Of a DNA stretch of 64,000 nt, positions 33,620 to 43,048 are shown piece by piece. The stretch spans positions 1 to 64,000 of the forward strand of contig NZ_RAWE01000024.1 in NCBI RefSeq assembly GCF_003611695.1, written 5' to 3'. Source of the DNA: Corallococcus carmarthensis (GTDB taxonomy: Bacteria > Myxococcota > Myxococcia > Myxococcales > Myxococcaceae). Numbering within the stretch: the first letter of the stretch is position 1; each line of letters starts with the position of its first letter. The notes under the pieces were generated by a model. The model was not told the DNA's origin and did not search any database. It saw only the letters and a program-made list of their open reading frames with translations. Position numbers and translations under genes: made by a program.

Positions 33620-33645
33620 CTGGGACCCGTGAGCACGGGTCCCAG
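33620..33645. terminator. Bidirectional terminator hairpin
   Basis: CTGGGACCCGTG pairs perfectly with CACGGGTCCCAG (12 bp) around AG, 14 bp after the protease stop and 15 bp from the stop of the convergent efflux pump gene. It is well placed to end both transcripts. No T-run follows. Confidence 0.75.
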
Positions 33646-33659
33646 CCCCTTCGCCGCCT

Positions 33660-36600
33660 CTACGTGGCGGCGTCGTGCTGCTCCCGGAGCGCCACGGCTT
33701 CACTGGCGGCCACGGTGCGCGTCTTGGCGATGAGCAGGTAGATGGCCGGGACGAAGTAGAGGGTGAAGAGCGTGCCGAGCGCCATGCCCGTCACCAGCAC
33801 CAGCCCGATGCTGTTTCGCGCCGCCGCGCCCGGTCCCGACACCAGGACCAGCGGGAAGTGGCCCGCGACCGTGGCCACGGTCGTCATCAGGATGGGACGG
33901 AGCCGTTCGGCCGCCGCTTCCTTCACCGCCTCGAGCTTCGACTTGCCCTCCTCCTGGAGGCGGTTGGCGAAGTCCACGATGAGGATTCCGTTCTTCGCGA
34001 TGAGCCCCACCAGCGTCACCAGACCCACCTGTGAGTAGATGTTGAGCGTGGTGGTGAAGCTGTCCGTGAAGTACGGCATCGTCGGGTTCGGCATCCGCAG
34101 GAACGTGGTCGTCAGCGCGCCGAAGAGCGCCAGCGGCACCGACCCGGCGAGGATGATGAGCGGATCCCGGAAGCTGTTGAACTGGGCCGCGAGCACCAGG
34201 AAGATCAGCACCACCGCGAGCCCGAACGCCGGGGCGAACGAGTCACCCTCCAGGCGAAGCTGCCGGGACTCGCCCGTGTAGTCGATGCGGTAGCCCGCGG
34301 GCAGGATCTTCCCGGCCTCCGTCTCCAGGTAGGTGAGCGCCTCATCCAGCGGGCGGATGGCCACGCCGCTGAGCTTCACCGCGTTGAGCTGCTGGAAGCG
34401 GTTGAGCGACCGGGGCGCCACCTTGTCCTTGAGGGACGCGATGGCGGACAGCGCCACGAGCTTGCCGTCGGGGCCGGTGACGTGGATGTCCTTGAGCTGC
34501 TCAGGGGTGAGGCGGGAGGTGCGCAGGACCTGCGGGATGACCTTGTAGCTGCGGCCGGCGATGTTGAACCGGTTGACGAAGTTGCCGCCCACGGCGGACC
34601 CCAGGTCCATGCCCACGGTGCCCAGGTTCAGGCCCAGCTGCGCGACCTTCTCACGGTCGACCTCGACCTCCGACTGGGGCTGGTCCAGCTTCACGTCGAT
34701 GATGGGCGGGAAGGCGAACAACCCGCTCTGCGTCGCCTTCTCCTGGAGCTGCTGCGCGAAGCCCAGGAGCTCCTCCGCCTCCGCCGTGGAGGCGATGACG
34801 AACTCCACCGGGAAGTTGCCACCGCCCGGCAGCGCGGGGGGCTGGAGGGCGAACGTCTGGACCGCCGGGATGGTGTTCACCCGCTGCTGCGCCTCCGCCA
34901 GCACCTGCGCCGCGGAGCGCTGGCGCTCCTTGAACGGCTTCAGCACCAGGCCCCAGAAGCCGTTGCTCGGCTGCATGATCTGGAAGTTGAAGCCGGCCTC
35001 CGGCATCTCCATCAGCAGCTCGCTCACCTTGGTCACGGACGGCTTCAGTTGATCCAGGGTGGAGTTGGACGGAGTGCTGACGATGCCGATGACGAAGTCC
35101 TGGTCCTCCACGGGCGCAAGCTCCCGGGCCGACTGGCTGAACATCATCAGCGCGAGCACGCTCAGGAAGATCCACGCCGCGTAGACCGGCCCGCGAACCA
35201 GGAGCGAGCTGTCCAGGGAGCGGGCATACGCGCCCCGCAGGCGCGCGAAGCCGCGGTTGATGACGCCCGCGAACCCCTGGTCCTCGTGGCCCGCCTTCAG
35301 GAGCACGGAGGACATCATCGGGGAGAGCGTCAGCGCCACCACGCCTGACAGCGTCACCGCTCCGGCCAGCGTGAGCGCGAACTCGCGGAACAGCGAGCCC
35401 GTGAGCCCGCCCTGGAAGGCGATGGGCGCGTAGACCGCGGCGAGCGTGAGGGTCATGGCGATGATGGGGCCCACCAGCTCCCGCGCGCTCCTGAGGGCGG
35501 CGTTCACCGGGCTCAGTCCGTCGCGCAGGTGGCGCTCCACGTTCTCCACCACGACGATGGCGTCGTCCACGACCAGGCCTACCGACAGCACCACCGCGAG
35601 CAGGGTGAGCAGGTTCACCGTGAAGCCGAACACCTGCATCAGGAACACCGTGCCGATGAGCGACACCGGGATGGCCACCAGCGGCACCAGGATGGAGCGC
35701 ACGGACCCCAGGAACAGGAAGATGACCAGCACGACGATGATGAGCGTCTCGCCGAGCGTGCTCACCACCTCGTCGATGGCGTTGCGGATGTAGTCCGTGC
35801 CGTCGAAGGCGACGCCGCCGTGGATCTGCTCGGGAAGGTCCTTCTTGAGAGAGTCCATCTCCTTGCGGATGCGCTGCATGACGTCCAGCGAGTTGGCGTT
35901 GGGCAGCGACCAGATGCCGACGAAGACCGCCGTCTTCCCGTTGAGCGTCACGTCGGTGTCGTAGTCCTCGGCGCCGAGCACCACGTCCGCGATGTCCGAC
36001 AGACGGACCACCGCGCCGCCGTCCTTGCGGACGATGAGCTGCTTGAACTCCTCCACCGAGCGCAGGCTGGTGTTCGCCGTGAGGTTCACCTGGACGAGCG
36101 AGCCCTTCGTCTGGCCCACGGCGGCGAGCGCGTTGTTGGCGGCGAGCGCCTGACGGACCTGGATGGGGCTGACGTTGAGCGCGGCCATCTGGTCCGGCTT
36201 CATCCACACCCGCATGGCGAACGTGCGCGCCCCGAGGATGTCCGCGCGCTGCACGCCCTCCACCGAGGACAGCCGGGGCTGGACCACGCGCACCAGGTAG
36301 TCGGACAGCTCGTTCAGCTCCAGGAACTCGGAGGTGAAGTTGAGGTAGGCGATGGCGAACTGGCTGTCCGCGGACTCGATGCCGATGACCGGCACCTGGG
36401 CCTCGGGCGGAAGGTCGCCGCGGACCTGATCCACCTTGGCGCTGATTTCACTCAGGGCGCGGTTGGAGTCGTAGTTGAGCTTGAGCCGGGCGCGGATGAT
36501 GGAGACGCCCTGCGTGCTCGTGGACTCGACGTAGTCGATGCCGTCCGCCGCGGCGATGACGCGCTCCAGCGGCGTGGAGATGAAGCCACGGACCAGCTCC

Positions 36601-36767
36601 GCGTTGGCGCCGACGTAGACCGTGGTGACGGTGATGTCGGCGTTCTCGCTGCGCGGGTACTGCCGCACGTTGAGGGAGCGCAGGGCCTGCAGGCCGGCGA
36701 TGATGATGATGAGGTTGACGACCAGCGCCACGACGGGGCGCCGGATGAACAGGTCGGTGAAGTTCAT
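33660..36767 (-). CDS. RND-type efflux pump inner-membrane permease (HAE1 family)
   Basis: 1035 residues, the usual length for AcrB/MexB-like pumps. Twelve membrane helices and two large periplasmic loops are visible: MNFTDLFIRRPVVALVVNLII at the start, VSTPLERV-type porter motif (ISTPLERVIAAADGIDYV), and TM4 GLVVDDAIVVVENVERHL with the proton-relay aspartates. The second-half repeat includes LVGLIAKNGILIVDFAN and RLRPILMTT. It is a proton-driven exporter of drugs, dyes or metabolites. It follows the adaptor gene by 21 bp in one operon. The outer-membrane TolC-like channel is not encoded in this window. Confidence 0.93.
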   Translation of the reverse strand: MNFTDLFIRRPVVALVVNLIIIIAGLQALRSLNVRQYPRSENADITVTTVYVGANAELVRGFISTPLERVIAAADGIDYVESTSTQGVSIIRARLKLNYDSNRALSEISAKVDQVRGDLPPEAQVPVIGIESADSQFAIAYLNFTSEFLELNELSDYLVRVVQPRLSSVEGVQRADILGARTFAMRVWMKPDQMAALNVSPIQVRQALAANNALAAVGQTKGSLVQVNLTANTSLRSVEEFKQLIVRKDGGAVVRLSDIADVVLGAEDYDTDVTLNGKTAVFVGIWSLPNANSLDVMQRIRKEMDSLKKDLPEQIHGGVAFDGTDYIRNAIDEVVSTLGETLIIVVLVIFLFLGSVRSILVPLVAIPVSLIGTVFLMQVFGFTVNLLTLLAVVLSVGLVVDDAIVVVENVERHLRDGLSPVNAALRSARELVGPIIAMTLTLAAVYAPIAFQGGLTGSLFREFALTLAGAVTLSGVVALTLSPMMSSVLLKAGHEDQGFAGVINRGFARLRGAYARSLDSSLLVRGPVYAAWIFLSVLALMMFSQSARELAPVEDQDFVIGIVSTPSNSTLDQLKPSVTKVSELLMEMPEAGFNFQIMQPSNGFWGLVLKPFKERQRSAAQVLAEAQQRVNTIPAVQTFALQPPALPGGGNFPVEFVIASTAEAEELLGFAQQLQEKATQSGLFAFPPIIDVKLDQPQSEVEVDREKVAQLGLNLGTVGMDLGSAVGGNFVNRFNIAGRSYKVIPQVLRTSRLTPEQLKDIHVTGPDGKLVALSAIASLKDKVAPRSLNRFQQLNAVKLSGVAIRPLDEALTYLETEAGKILPAGYRIDYTGESRQLRLEGDSFAPAFGLAVVLIFLVLAAQFNSFRDPLIILAGSVPLALFGALTTTFLRMPNPTMPYFTDSFTTTLNIYSQVGLVTLVGLIAKNGILIVDFANRLQEEGKSKLEAVKEAAAERLRPILMTTVATVAGHFPLVLVSGPGAAARNSIGLVLVTGMALGTLFTLYFVPAIYLLIAKTRTVAASEAVALREQHDAAT

Positions 36768-36786
36768 GGGTTCGCTTTCTGCGTCC

Positions 36787-37965
36787 CTACGGGTTCACCG
36801 GCTGGGGTGCGGCCTCGACGGGCGGCGCCAGCGCGTTGTTCACGACGACGGCCGCGCCGTTCTTCAGCTTGAAGACACCGCTGCTGACCACGGTCTGCCC
36901 GGGATTCAGGCCGGACGTCACCGCGACGTAGTCGCCCCGGCGCTCGCCCAGCCGCACGAACTGCTGCCGCGCCAGCAGGGCCGCCTTGCCCGCGGCGTCC
37001 TTGCCCTCGGCGATGGTGAACACCGAGTCGCCATAGGGGGCGAAGAGCACGGCGGTGGCGGGAATGGCCACCACCTGCTGGCTGGCGTCGGAGAGCACCT
37101 CCACGCTGGCGAACATGCCCGGCAGCAGCCGGCCGTCCGCGTTGGGCACGGTGGCGCGCATGCGCACGTTGCGCGAGGACAGCTCCACCTCGGGGTTGAC
37201 GGTGGTGAGGTCCCCCTCCCAGGACTCGCCCGGGAACACGTCGACGTGGAGGCGCACCTTCTGGCCCTGCTTCACCTGGGCCAGCGCCTGCTGGGGAAGC
37301 TGGAACTCCACCAGGGCGGGGGTGGTGGACTGCAGGGAGGCGATGGGGTTGCCCGGGGAGACCAGCTGCCCCAGCTCCACCTGCCGGATGCCGATGCGGC
37401 CATCGAAGGGCGCGCGGATGGTCTTCTTGGCGATGAGGGACTTCAGGTGCGCCACGGCGGCGGAGGCCTGGATGGCCCGGGCCCGGACGGCATCGAGGTC
37501 CGACTGGGTGTTGGCGCCCTGGGCGTGAAGCTTGTCGGCGCGATCCTTGGTCAGCCGCGCGAGCTCCGCGTCGGCCTCGGCGCCGGTCAGCTGGGCCTGC
37601 TCGCTGGAGGTGTCGAGCTGGACGAGCACCTGGCCCTTCTTCACCGAAGCGCCGTTCTCGAAGCGGATGTCGGTGATGACGCCCGGCAGCTCCGCGCTCA
37701 GGGTCACACCCCGCAGCGCGAGCACCGTGCCGACAGCGCTCCGCGCCCCCTGCCAGCCGAAGGCCTCCGCCTTGGCGGACGTGACGGACTCCGGCGGCGG
37801 CACGAAGGTCTCACCGGCCTTGATCATCGCGATGATCTGGCCCGCCTTGACGGCGGCGAGCCCCACGAAGATCGCGAGCAGGAGCAGCACGCCGATGACC
37901 CACCGTTTGGCGCGGCTGGCACGGCGCGGGGGGGAGAGGGGGACTTCGAGAGAAGGGGCATCCAT
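36787..37965 (-). CDS. RND efflux periplasmic adaptor (membrane fusion protein)
   Basis: 392 residues from MDAPSLEV; a GTG at 37974 would add three. One N-terminal membrane segment (WVIGVLLLLAIFVGLAAV) precedes the lipoyl/barrel halves (GVITDIRFENGASVKKGQVLVQLD and IRAPFDGRIGIRQVELGQLVSPG), the alpha-hairpin (about 115-160) and the beta-barrel and MP domain. It links the RND permease to an outer-membrane channel. It is first in the operon with the permease. Expression is probably driven from the 450-bp gap upstream; no regulator gene is adjacent. Confidence 0.92.
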   Translation of the reverse strand: MDAPSLEVPLSPPRRASRAKRWVIGVLLLLAIFVGLAAVKAGQIIAMIKAGETFVPPPESVTSAKAEAFGWQGARSAVGTVLALRGVTLSAELPGVITDIRFENGASVKKGQVLVQLDTSSEQAQLTGAEADAELARLTKDRADKLHAQGANTQSDLDAVRARAIQASAAVAHLKSLIAKKTIRAPFDGRIGIRQVELGQLVSPGNPIASLQSTTPALVEFQLPQQALAQVKQGQKVRLHVDVFPGESWEGDLTTVNPEVELSSRNVRMRATVPNADGRLLPGMFASVEVLSDASQQVVAIPATAVLFAPYGDSVFTIAEGKDAAGKAALLARQQFVRLGERRGDYVAVTSGLNPGQTVVSSGVFKLKNGAAVVVNNALAPPVEAAPQPVNP

Positions 37966-38419
37966 CGTGGGCACTCGAACGGGCTGGCGGGCGCAGCCGT
38001 GTCAGGGATTGCGCAGCCCTGTAGCCGAACCGCCCGGTGTTTGCGCCCTTGAAAGTACCATTTGGTTGTGGACACTCAACGTCGCGACCCGGCCCAGGGG
38101 GTTGGTCAAGCGGACCCGTGACTCGCACGTCACGGGCCCGCCCCGACGCGGAGCCCCAGGCGCGCGGCCGGGGGCGTCCCTGGCGTGTGGGTGCGCATCC
38201 TGGATGTATGGGTTCAGGAGGAGGAAGCCATGCTCGCGCATGTTTCATGACCTCTGGGCACGGCGGCAGGGGGGCATCGCGGGTGGGGGCCTTCGAGGGA
38301 CTGTTCCCCTGGCACCGGTGCCTGCCTGGGCTTGTGTGCGTGTCCAACGTTCTCGCGAGGCGATGACACACGGGAATGCAGGGGCCGGCCCTGATGGGGC
38401 CAGTCCTCGAGGAGGCACC
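37966..38419. other. 454-bp divergent intergenic region with hairpin
   Basis: The gap separates the efflux operon (minus) from the EcsC-like gene (plus) and should hold both promoters. A strong hairpin at 38110-38141 has an 8-bp perfect inner stem (CCCGTGAC with GTCACGGG) and a 4-bp outer stem around one mismatch. A very strong ribosome site (AGGAGGAGG) precedes a six-codon frame at 38230-38250. No convincing gene is seen. The hairpin and mini-frame could belong to an attenuator-like leader, which is speculative. Confidence 0.4.
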
Positions 38420-39670
38420 ATGACGGAGACGATGGAACTGGCTCCACGAGAGCGCGGGGAAGGGGCGGCGCTCCTCCAGCGCTCCTGGCAGCTGGTAGGG
38501 GCGCTGACGCACGAGCTCTCCCCCAGGGACCTGCGCACGGGGCGCTGGTTCACCAAGCTGCTGGCCACCTACCTGCGGCACTACGACGCGCACCGGCTGC
38601 ACCGGGCCGCCGCCGCGAAGGGGACAGGAGCGGACACCACCGAAGCCATCATCCGGCGCGCCTGCGGGGCCGCCTTCCTCTCCGGCGCGGGGAGCGGCTC
38701 GGTGACCTCCGGAATCACCGCGGTCTCAGTGGACGCGGGCGTCCCCGGGCTGGTGGTGGGCATCCCCGCCGCGGGGCTGGCCGTCACGACGGAGATGGTC
38801 GTGAATGCCCTCATCAACCTGCGGATGGCGTGTGACCTGGCCAGCGCGTTCCAAGTGCGCTTCGACCCGGAGGACCCCTCCGACTTCTCGCGCCTCTACG
38901 CCATCACCCGCGGCCAGGGAGCACACGACGAGGACGCGGAGGAGGACCCGCTCGGCCTGGGGCGCGTGGAGCACCTGGCGCGGGCGAAGGCGACCGACCT
39001 GGGCGAGGACCTGGGGGCGAAGTTGTTGGGCGAGAGCGTGTCGCGCAACCTCGTGCCCTTCCTGAACGTGGTGACGTCCTCCGTGGCCAACTGGCGGCGC
39101 ACCCGGCGGCTGGGCGGGTCCGTGCTGGGGTACGTGCGGCTGCGCCGCGCGCTGGAGGACGCCGACACCGCCATCCGCCGCGTGGCCCCGGAGGCCGTGA
39201 GCCTGCTGCTGGAGAGCGCCTGGTTCCTCTTCGTCTCCGACGGCCGCCTCAGGGAGGAGGAGTCCGCCGTGCTCGCCCACCAGCTCGCCCGGCTCACCCC
39301 GTCACGGCGCCGGGAGACCACGGACCGCTTCGTGGAGGATGCCTCCGCGTGGCTCAAGCGCCTGCGCTCGGCGCCGGCCAGGGCGCGCGAGGTCCTGATG
39401 TGGTCGCTGAACCAGCTCTCCGCCGCGGACCTCACCGTGTCCGCCCCCGAGCGGGACCTGCTGCGCAAGGCCGCGGAGGCCCTGCACACCTCCATGGACA
39501 GCGGGCACCTGGACACGCTGGCGCGGCGCTACCGCACGGAGGGCGTGACCCACGCGTTCGCCGCCCCGGCGAGAGCCGCCACGCGGCCCGCACGCAAGCC
39601 GGCCGGCCGCAAGGGCGCGCGGGCTCCACGGGCGGCGAAGGCCCAGGAGACGCCAGCGCGCCTCCACTGA
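38420..39670 (+). CDS. EcsC-like protein of unknown function
   Basis: 416 residues from ATG 38420 with an ideal GGAGG 5 bp upstream; the longer open frame before it is not coding. The central part (about 70-150: GAGSGSVTSGITAVSVDAGVPG, LAVTTEMVVNALINLRMACDLA, FQVRFDPEDPSDFSRLYAIT) resembles EcsC-family proteins with a Gly-rich hydrophobic segment. Residues about 260-370 are helical and TerB-like in look (LFVSDGRLREEESAVLAHQLARL). The C-terminal 40 residues are Lys/Arg/Ala-rich. It lies just upstream of the P-type ATPase. The function is unproven. Confidence 0.6.
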   Translation: MTETMELAPRERGEGAALLQRSWQLVGALTHELSPRDLRTGRWFTKLLATYLRHYDAHRLHRAAAAKGTGADTTEAIIRRACGAAFLSGAGSGSVTSGITAVSVDAGVPGLVVGIPAAGLAVTTEMVVNALINLRMACDLASAFQVRFDPEDPSDFSRLYAITRGQGAHDEDAEEDPLGLGRVEHLARAKATDLGEDLGAKLLGESVSRNLVPFLNVVTSSVANWRRTRRLGGSVLGYVRLRRALEDADTAIRRVAPEAVSLLLESAWFLFVSDGRLREEESAVLAHQLARLTPSRRRETTDRFVEDASAWLKRLRSAPARAREVLMWSLNQLSAADLTVSAPERDLLRKAAEALHTSMDSGHLDTLARRYRTEGVTHAFAAPARAATRPARKPAGRKGARAPRAAKAQETPARLH

Positions 39671-39697
39671 GCCCCCACCCCTTCCCTCCAGGCCCTG

Positions 39698-39714
39698 CCT
39701 CCAGGCCCTGGAGG
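39698..39714 (+). terminator. Short hairpin after the EcsC-like gene
   Basis: CCTCCAG-GCC-CTGGAGG, a 7-bp stem with a 3-nt loop, 28 bp after the stop at 39670. It is preceded by a direct repeat, CTCCAGGCCCTG-like, at 39687-39710. It is a weak terminator candidate. Confidence 0.4.
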
Positions 39715-39845
39715 TCGAGCGGGGTGTTGACAGGTGGAACGGCCAGCGCGCGGGTGTCACCCCATCATCTTCCCCCGGCGCGCCGGGCCGCCTTGTCCGG
39801 ACGGGCCGCCATTCCCACCTCTCAGGCCAGGTCGGGGGGCGGCGC

Positions 39846-42803
39846 ATGGTGGTGTTCCTCATGGACGGACAGGCGGCGCCCGCGAGGGTGGTCCGCCACT
39901 CGACCGCGGCGCGGCGGTTGCGTCTGGAGATCCCCGGCCTGCAGTGGAACCGCGTCCTCGGGGAGCGGCTGGAGCGCACCTTCGCCACCTGGCCCGGCAT
40001 CCAGGACGTCAGCGCGGAGCCCCGCACCGGCCGCCTGCTGGTGCGCTACGCGCCGGAGGCCCCGCTGCTGGCCCGGCTGCTCCAGCAACCCGACGAGCCG
40101 GTCGCCTGGCCCGCCCCGCACCAGGCCCGCCCGGTGCGGGGCACGCGGAGCGCGCCCCGGGAGCCGTGGCACGCGATGACGGTGGAGGCGGTGCTGGCCC
40201 GGCTGGACGGCACGGACCAGGGACTCACCTCGGAGGAGGCGGCGCGGCGGCTCAAGCACTACGGCCCCAACCTGGTGGTGACGGAGAAGCCGCGCTCGCG
40301 CCTGTCCATGCTGGGCTCGCAACTGGCCACCGTGCCCACGCTGCTGCTGGCGGGCTCGGCGGGGGCCTCGGCGCTGGCCGGAGACGGGGTGGAGGCGACC
40401 GCCATCCTCGCGGTGGTGGGGCTCAACGCGGGCATCGGCTACCGCATCGAGCGCCACAACCAGGAGATGCTCGCCTCCTGGCAGAAGCTGGAGGCGGGCG
40501 CGGCGCAGGTGCTGCGCGGCGGCGTCCTCCTCATGGTGCCGGCGGCGGAGCTCGTGCCCGGGGATGTGGTGCTGCTGCGCGCGGGGGACGTGCTGCCCGC
40601 GGACGTGCGCGTGCTGGACGCGCACCGGCTCTCCGCGGACGAGGCGCCCCTCACCGGCGAGAGCGAGCCGCAGGCCAAGCAGGCGGCGCCCGTGGATGCG
40701 CGGGCGCCGCTGGCGGAGCGGACGTCCCTGCTGTTCGCGGGCACCTCGGTGGCGTCGGGACATGGGCGCGCCCTGGTGGTGGCCACCGGGGCGGACACGG
40801 AGCAGGCGCGCGTGCGGGAGCTGGTGGCCCAGGAGTCCGCGCCCCCCACGCCGCTGACGCGCAAGCTGGGCCAGCTCGACCGGCGCGTGGCGGTGGCCTC
40901 CGTGGGCGCGGCGGGGCTGTCCGCCCTGGTGGGGCTGGCGCACGGCCGCTCCGGGGCCCAGGTGCTGCGCGGCGCGGTGGCGCTGGGCGTGGCGGCGCTG
41001 CCAGAGGGCCTGCCCCTGGTGGCGACCGCGGCGCTGGTGCGCGCCATGCAGCGGCTGTACGCGCGCGGCCTGGTGGTGCGGCGCGTCTCCGCCGCCGAAG
41101 CGCTCGGAGGCGTCACCGTCATCTGCACCGACAAGACGGGCACGCTCACCCGCAACGAGATGCGGCTGGACGTGCTGGACCTGGGGGACGGGGCCCTGGA
41201 CCTGTCCTCGCTGCGCCCGAGGCCCGACGCCGTGCTGGAGGACCCACCCACGCTGGCGCTGGCGCTGGGGCTGCTCAACAGCGACGTGGACGTCCACCGC
41301 AACGGCAAGGAGCTGGCGGTGTCCGGCAGCTCCACGGAGAAGGCGCTGGTGGACGCCGCGCACGCCGCGGGGATGGACGGGGCCGCGCTGCGTCGCGCCT
41401 TCCCTCGCTGCCACCTCCTCGAGCGCTCCGAGGGCATCCACTACGTGGTGAGCGTCCACCGCGCGCCCGGCTACGGCATGGTGGCCTTCGTCAAGGGGGC
41501 CCCCGAGCAGGTGCTGACCCTGTGTGAGCGGGACCTGAAAGGGCCGCTGGACGCGCGCACGCGGGAGCGGCTGGCGCGGCGCAACGACGCGCTGGCGGCG
41601 GACGGGCTGCGGGTGCTGGGGCTGGCATGGCGGAGGCTTCCCGGAGACGGAGGACACGCGCCCGCGGACGGCTACACCTTCATCGGTTTCGTGGGGTTGA
41701 GAGACCCGCTTCGAGAGGGCGCGGCGGAGTCGGTGCGCAAGGCGCGCGGCGCGGGCATCCGCACGGTGCTGCTGACGGGAGACCAGCCCCGCACGGCCGA
41801 GGCCATCGCCCGGCAGGTGGGGCTGGAGGGCGACACGCTCACGCCGGGGACGCTGGCGCGGATGCTCGAGCTGCCGGGCGACGAGCTCGCACGGAGGCTC
41901 GAGCGCACGGCGGTGCTGGCGCGCGTGACGCCGGAGAACAAGCGGGATCTGGTGAAGGCGCTGCGCGCGCACGGAGAAATCGTCGCCATGGCCGGAGACG
42001 GCATCAACGACGCCCCGGCGCTCCAGGCGGCGGACGTGGGCGTGGCGGTGGGCGTGCGCTCCAGCGACATGGCGCGCGCGGTGGCCGACGTGGTGATGTC
42101 CAGCGAGGACCTGCGCAGCATCATGTCCGCGGTGGGCGAGGGCCGCATCGTCCAGGACAACCTGCGCCGCGCGCTGCGCTTCCTCTTCGCCACCAACCTC
42201 TCGGAGATGACGCTGGTGCTGGGCGCGGGCCTCCTCGGGCTTCAGGAACCGCTCACGCCGCTGCAGCTGCTGTGGATCAACCTCCTCACGGACACGCTGC
42301 CGGGAATCGCCCTGGCCATGGAGCCGGGAGACCCGGCCGTTCTCGACCGGCCGCCCGCGCCGCCAGGGATGCCGCTGCTGACGCGCCCGGCGGTGCGGCG
42401 CGTGGTGCGGGACGGAGCGCTGATGGCGGGCGTCGGAGGGCTGGGGCTGGCGCTGGGCGGGCCGCCGCTGGCTTTCGGGACGCTCACCGCGGTGCAGCTG
42501 GGCTACTCGGCCGTGTGCCGGGCGCCAAGGCAGACGCGGCGCCATCTGCCCGCGGACGGCGAGTGGCGCCTCCCCGCCTTCATCGGAGGGGCCGCGGCCG
42601 TGCACGTGGCGGCGCTCACCCTCCCCCCGCTGCGGCGGGTGCTGGGCCTTCCGGCGCCCACGGCGCTGACGTTCGGCGGGCTGGCCGTGGGCCTCGTCCT
42701 GCCGGCCCTGATGGGCACGGTGCCCGCGTGGAGCGGCCAGGTGCGGCGCCGCGAGGCAAGGCCTGTGACTGATGCAACTTCCCCTCCGGAGGCAACGCCG
42801 TGA
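39846..42803 (+). CDS. P-type (P2-like) cation-transporting ATPase with N-terminal HMA-like fold
   Basis: 985 residues. An N-terminal ~90-residue segment (RRLRLEIPGLQWNRVLGERLERTFATWPGIQDVSAEPRTGRLLVRY) has the shape of a heavy-metal-associated domain but lacks its CxxC. Next are the cation N-domain (VEAVLARLDGTDQGLTSEEAARRL), the actuator LTGES, M4 motif PEGLP, phosphorylation site D429-KTGT, KGAPE nucleotide loop, and hinge GDGINDAPAL. PEGLP is typical of P2 (Ca2+, Mn2+, Mg2+ or Na+/K+) pumps, not the CPC of P1B metal pumps. It is translationally coupled to two small genes downstream. The ion is unknown. Confidence 0.88.
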   Translation: MVVFLMDGQAAPARVVRHSTAARRLRLEIPGLQWNRVLGERLERTFATWPGIQDVSAEPRTGRLLVRYAPEAPLLARLLQQPDEPVAWPAPHQARPVRGTRSAPREPWHAMTVEAVLARLDGTDQGLTSEEAARRLKHYGPNLVVTEKPRSRLSMLGSQLATVPTLLLAGSAGASALAGDGVEATAILAVVGLNAGIGYRIERHNQEMLASWQKLEAGAAQVLRGGVLLMVPAAELVPGDVVLLRAGDVLPADVRVLDAHRLSADEAPLTGESEPQAKQAAPVDARAPLAERTSLLFAGTSVASGHGRALVVATGADTEQARVRELVAQESAPPTPLTRKLGQLDRRVAVASVGAAGLSALVGLAHGRSGAQVLRGAVALGVAALPEGLPLVATAALVRAMQRLYARGLVVRRVSAAEALGGVTVICTDKTGTLTRNEMRLDVLDLGDGALDLSSLRPRPDAVLEDPPTLALALGLLNSDVDVHRNGKELAVSGSSTEKALVDAAHAAGMDGAALRRAFPRCHLLERSEGIHYVVSVHRAPGYGMVAFVKGAPEQVLTLCERDLKGPLDARTRERLARRNDALAADGLRVLGLAWRRLPGDGGHAPADGYTFIGFVGLRDPLREGAAESVRKARGAGIRTVLLTGDQPRTAEAIARQVGLEGDTLTPGTLARMLELPGDELARRLERTAVLARVTPENKRDLVKALRAHGEIVAMAGDGINDAPALQAADVGVAVGVRSSDMARAVADVVMSSEDLRSIMSAVGEGRIVQDNLRRALRFLFATNLSEMTLVLGAGLLGLQEPLTPLQLLWINLLTDTLPGIALAMEPGDPAVLDRPPAPPGMPLLTRPAVRRVVRDGALMAGVGGLGLALGGPPLAFGTLTAVQLGYSAVCRAPRQTRRHLPADGEWRLPAFIGGAAAVHVAALTLPPLRRVLGLPAPTALTFGGLAVGLVLPALMGTVPAWSGQVRRREARPVTDATSPPEATP

Positions 42804-43039
42804 AGTTCGACCTTCCATCCTTTCTCATGGGCTATGGCGCGGGAGCGGGCACGATGCTGCTGGGCAAGCACCTGCGGCCCCTCCTCATGGAGGTGGCCAC
42901 CGCGGCCTACCGGTTCGTCGACAGTGTGGCCGCGCGCGCCGCCATGAAGCAGGAGGACCTCGAGGACCTGCTGGCCGAGGCGAAGGCCCGCGCCCGCGGC
43001 AGCGAGCGCACGCGCCCGGTGGGCGAGGCCCAGGCCTAG
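42800..43039 (+). CDS. Small protein coupled to the P-type ATPase
   Basis: 79 residues starting at a GTGA overlap with the ATPase stop. The N-terminus has a short Gly-rich hydrophobic segment (SFLMGYGAGAGTMLLGKHL) that could insert in the membrane; the rest is a charged helix (MKQEDLEDLLAEAKARARG). It is similar in layout to the small proteins found beside HMA2-domain proteins. It is probably an accessory subunit of the pump. I do not assign a family. Confidence 0.65.
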   Translation: MKFDLPSFLMGYGAGAGTMLLGKHLRPLLMEVATAAYRFVDSVAARAAMKQEDLEDLLAEAKARARGSERTRPVGEAQA

Positions 43040-43048
43040 GGAGTGGAC

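Noticed and set aside
39822-42818. A 998-residue open frame on the minus strand opposite the P-type ATPase, with similar long antisense frames opposite the efflux pump (34651-36207), siderophore genes (8048-10863) and others
   Set aside because: They arise from the strong third-position GC bias, have His/Arg/Gly/Pro-rich shadow composition and no motif, whereas the plus-strand ATPase and the other genes have full family motifs.
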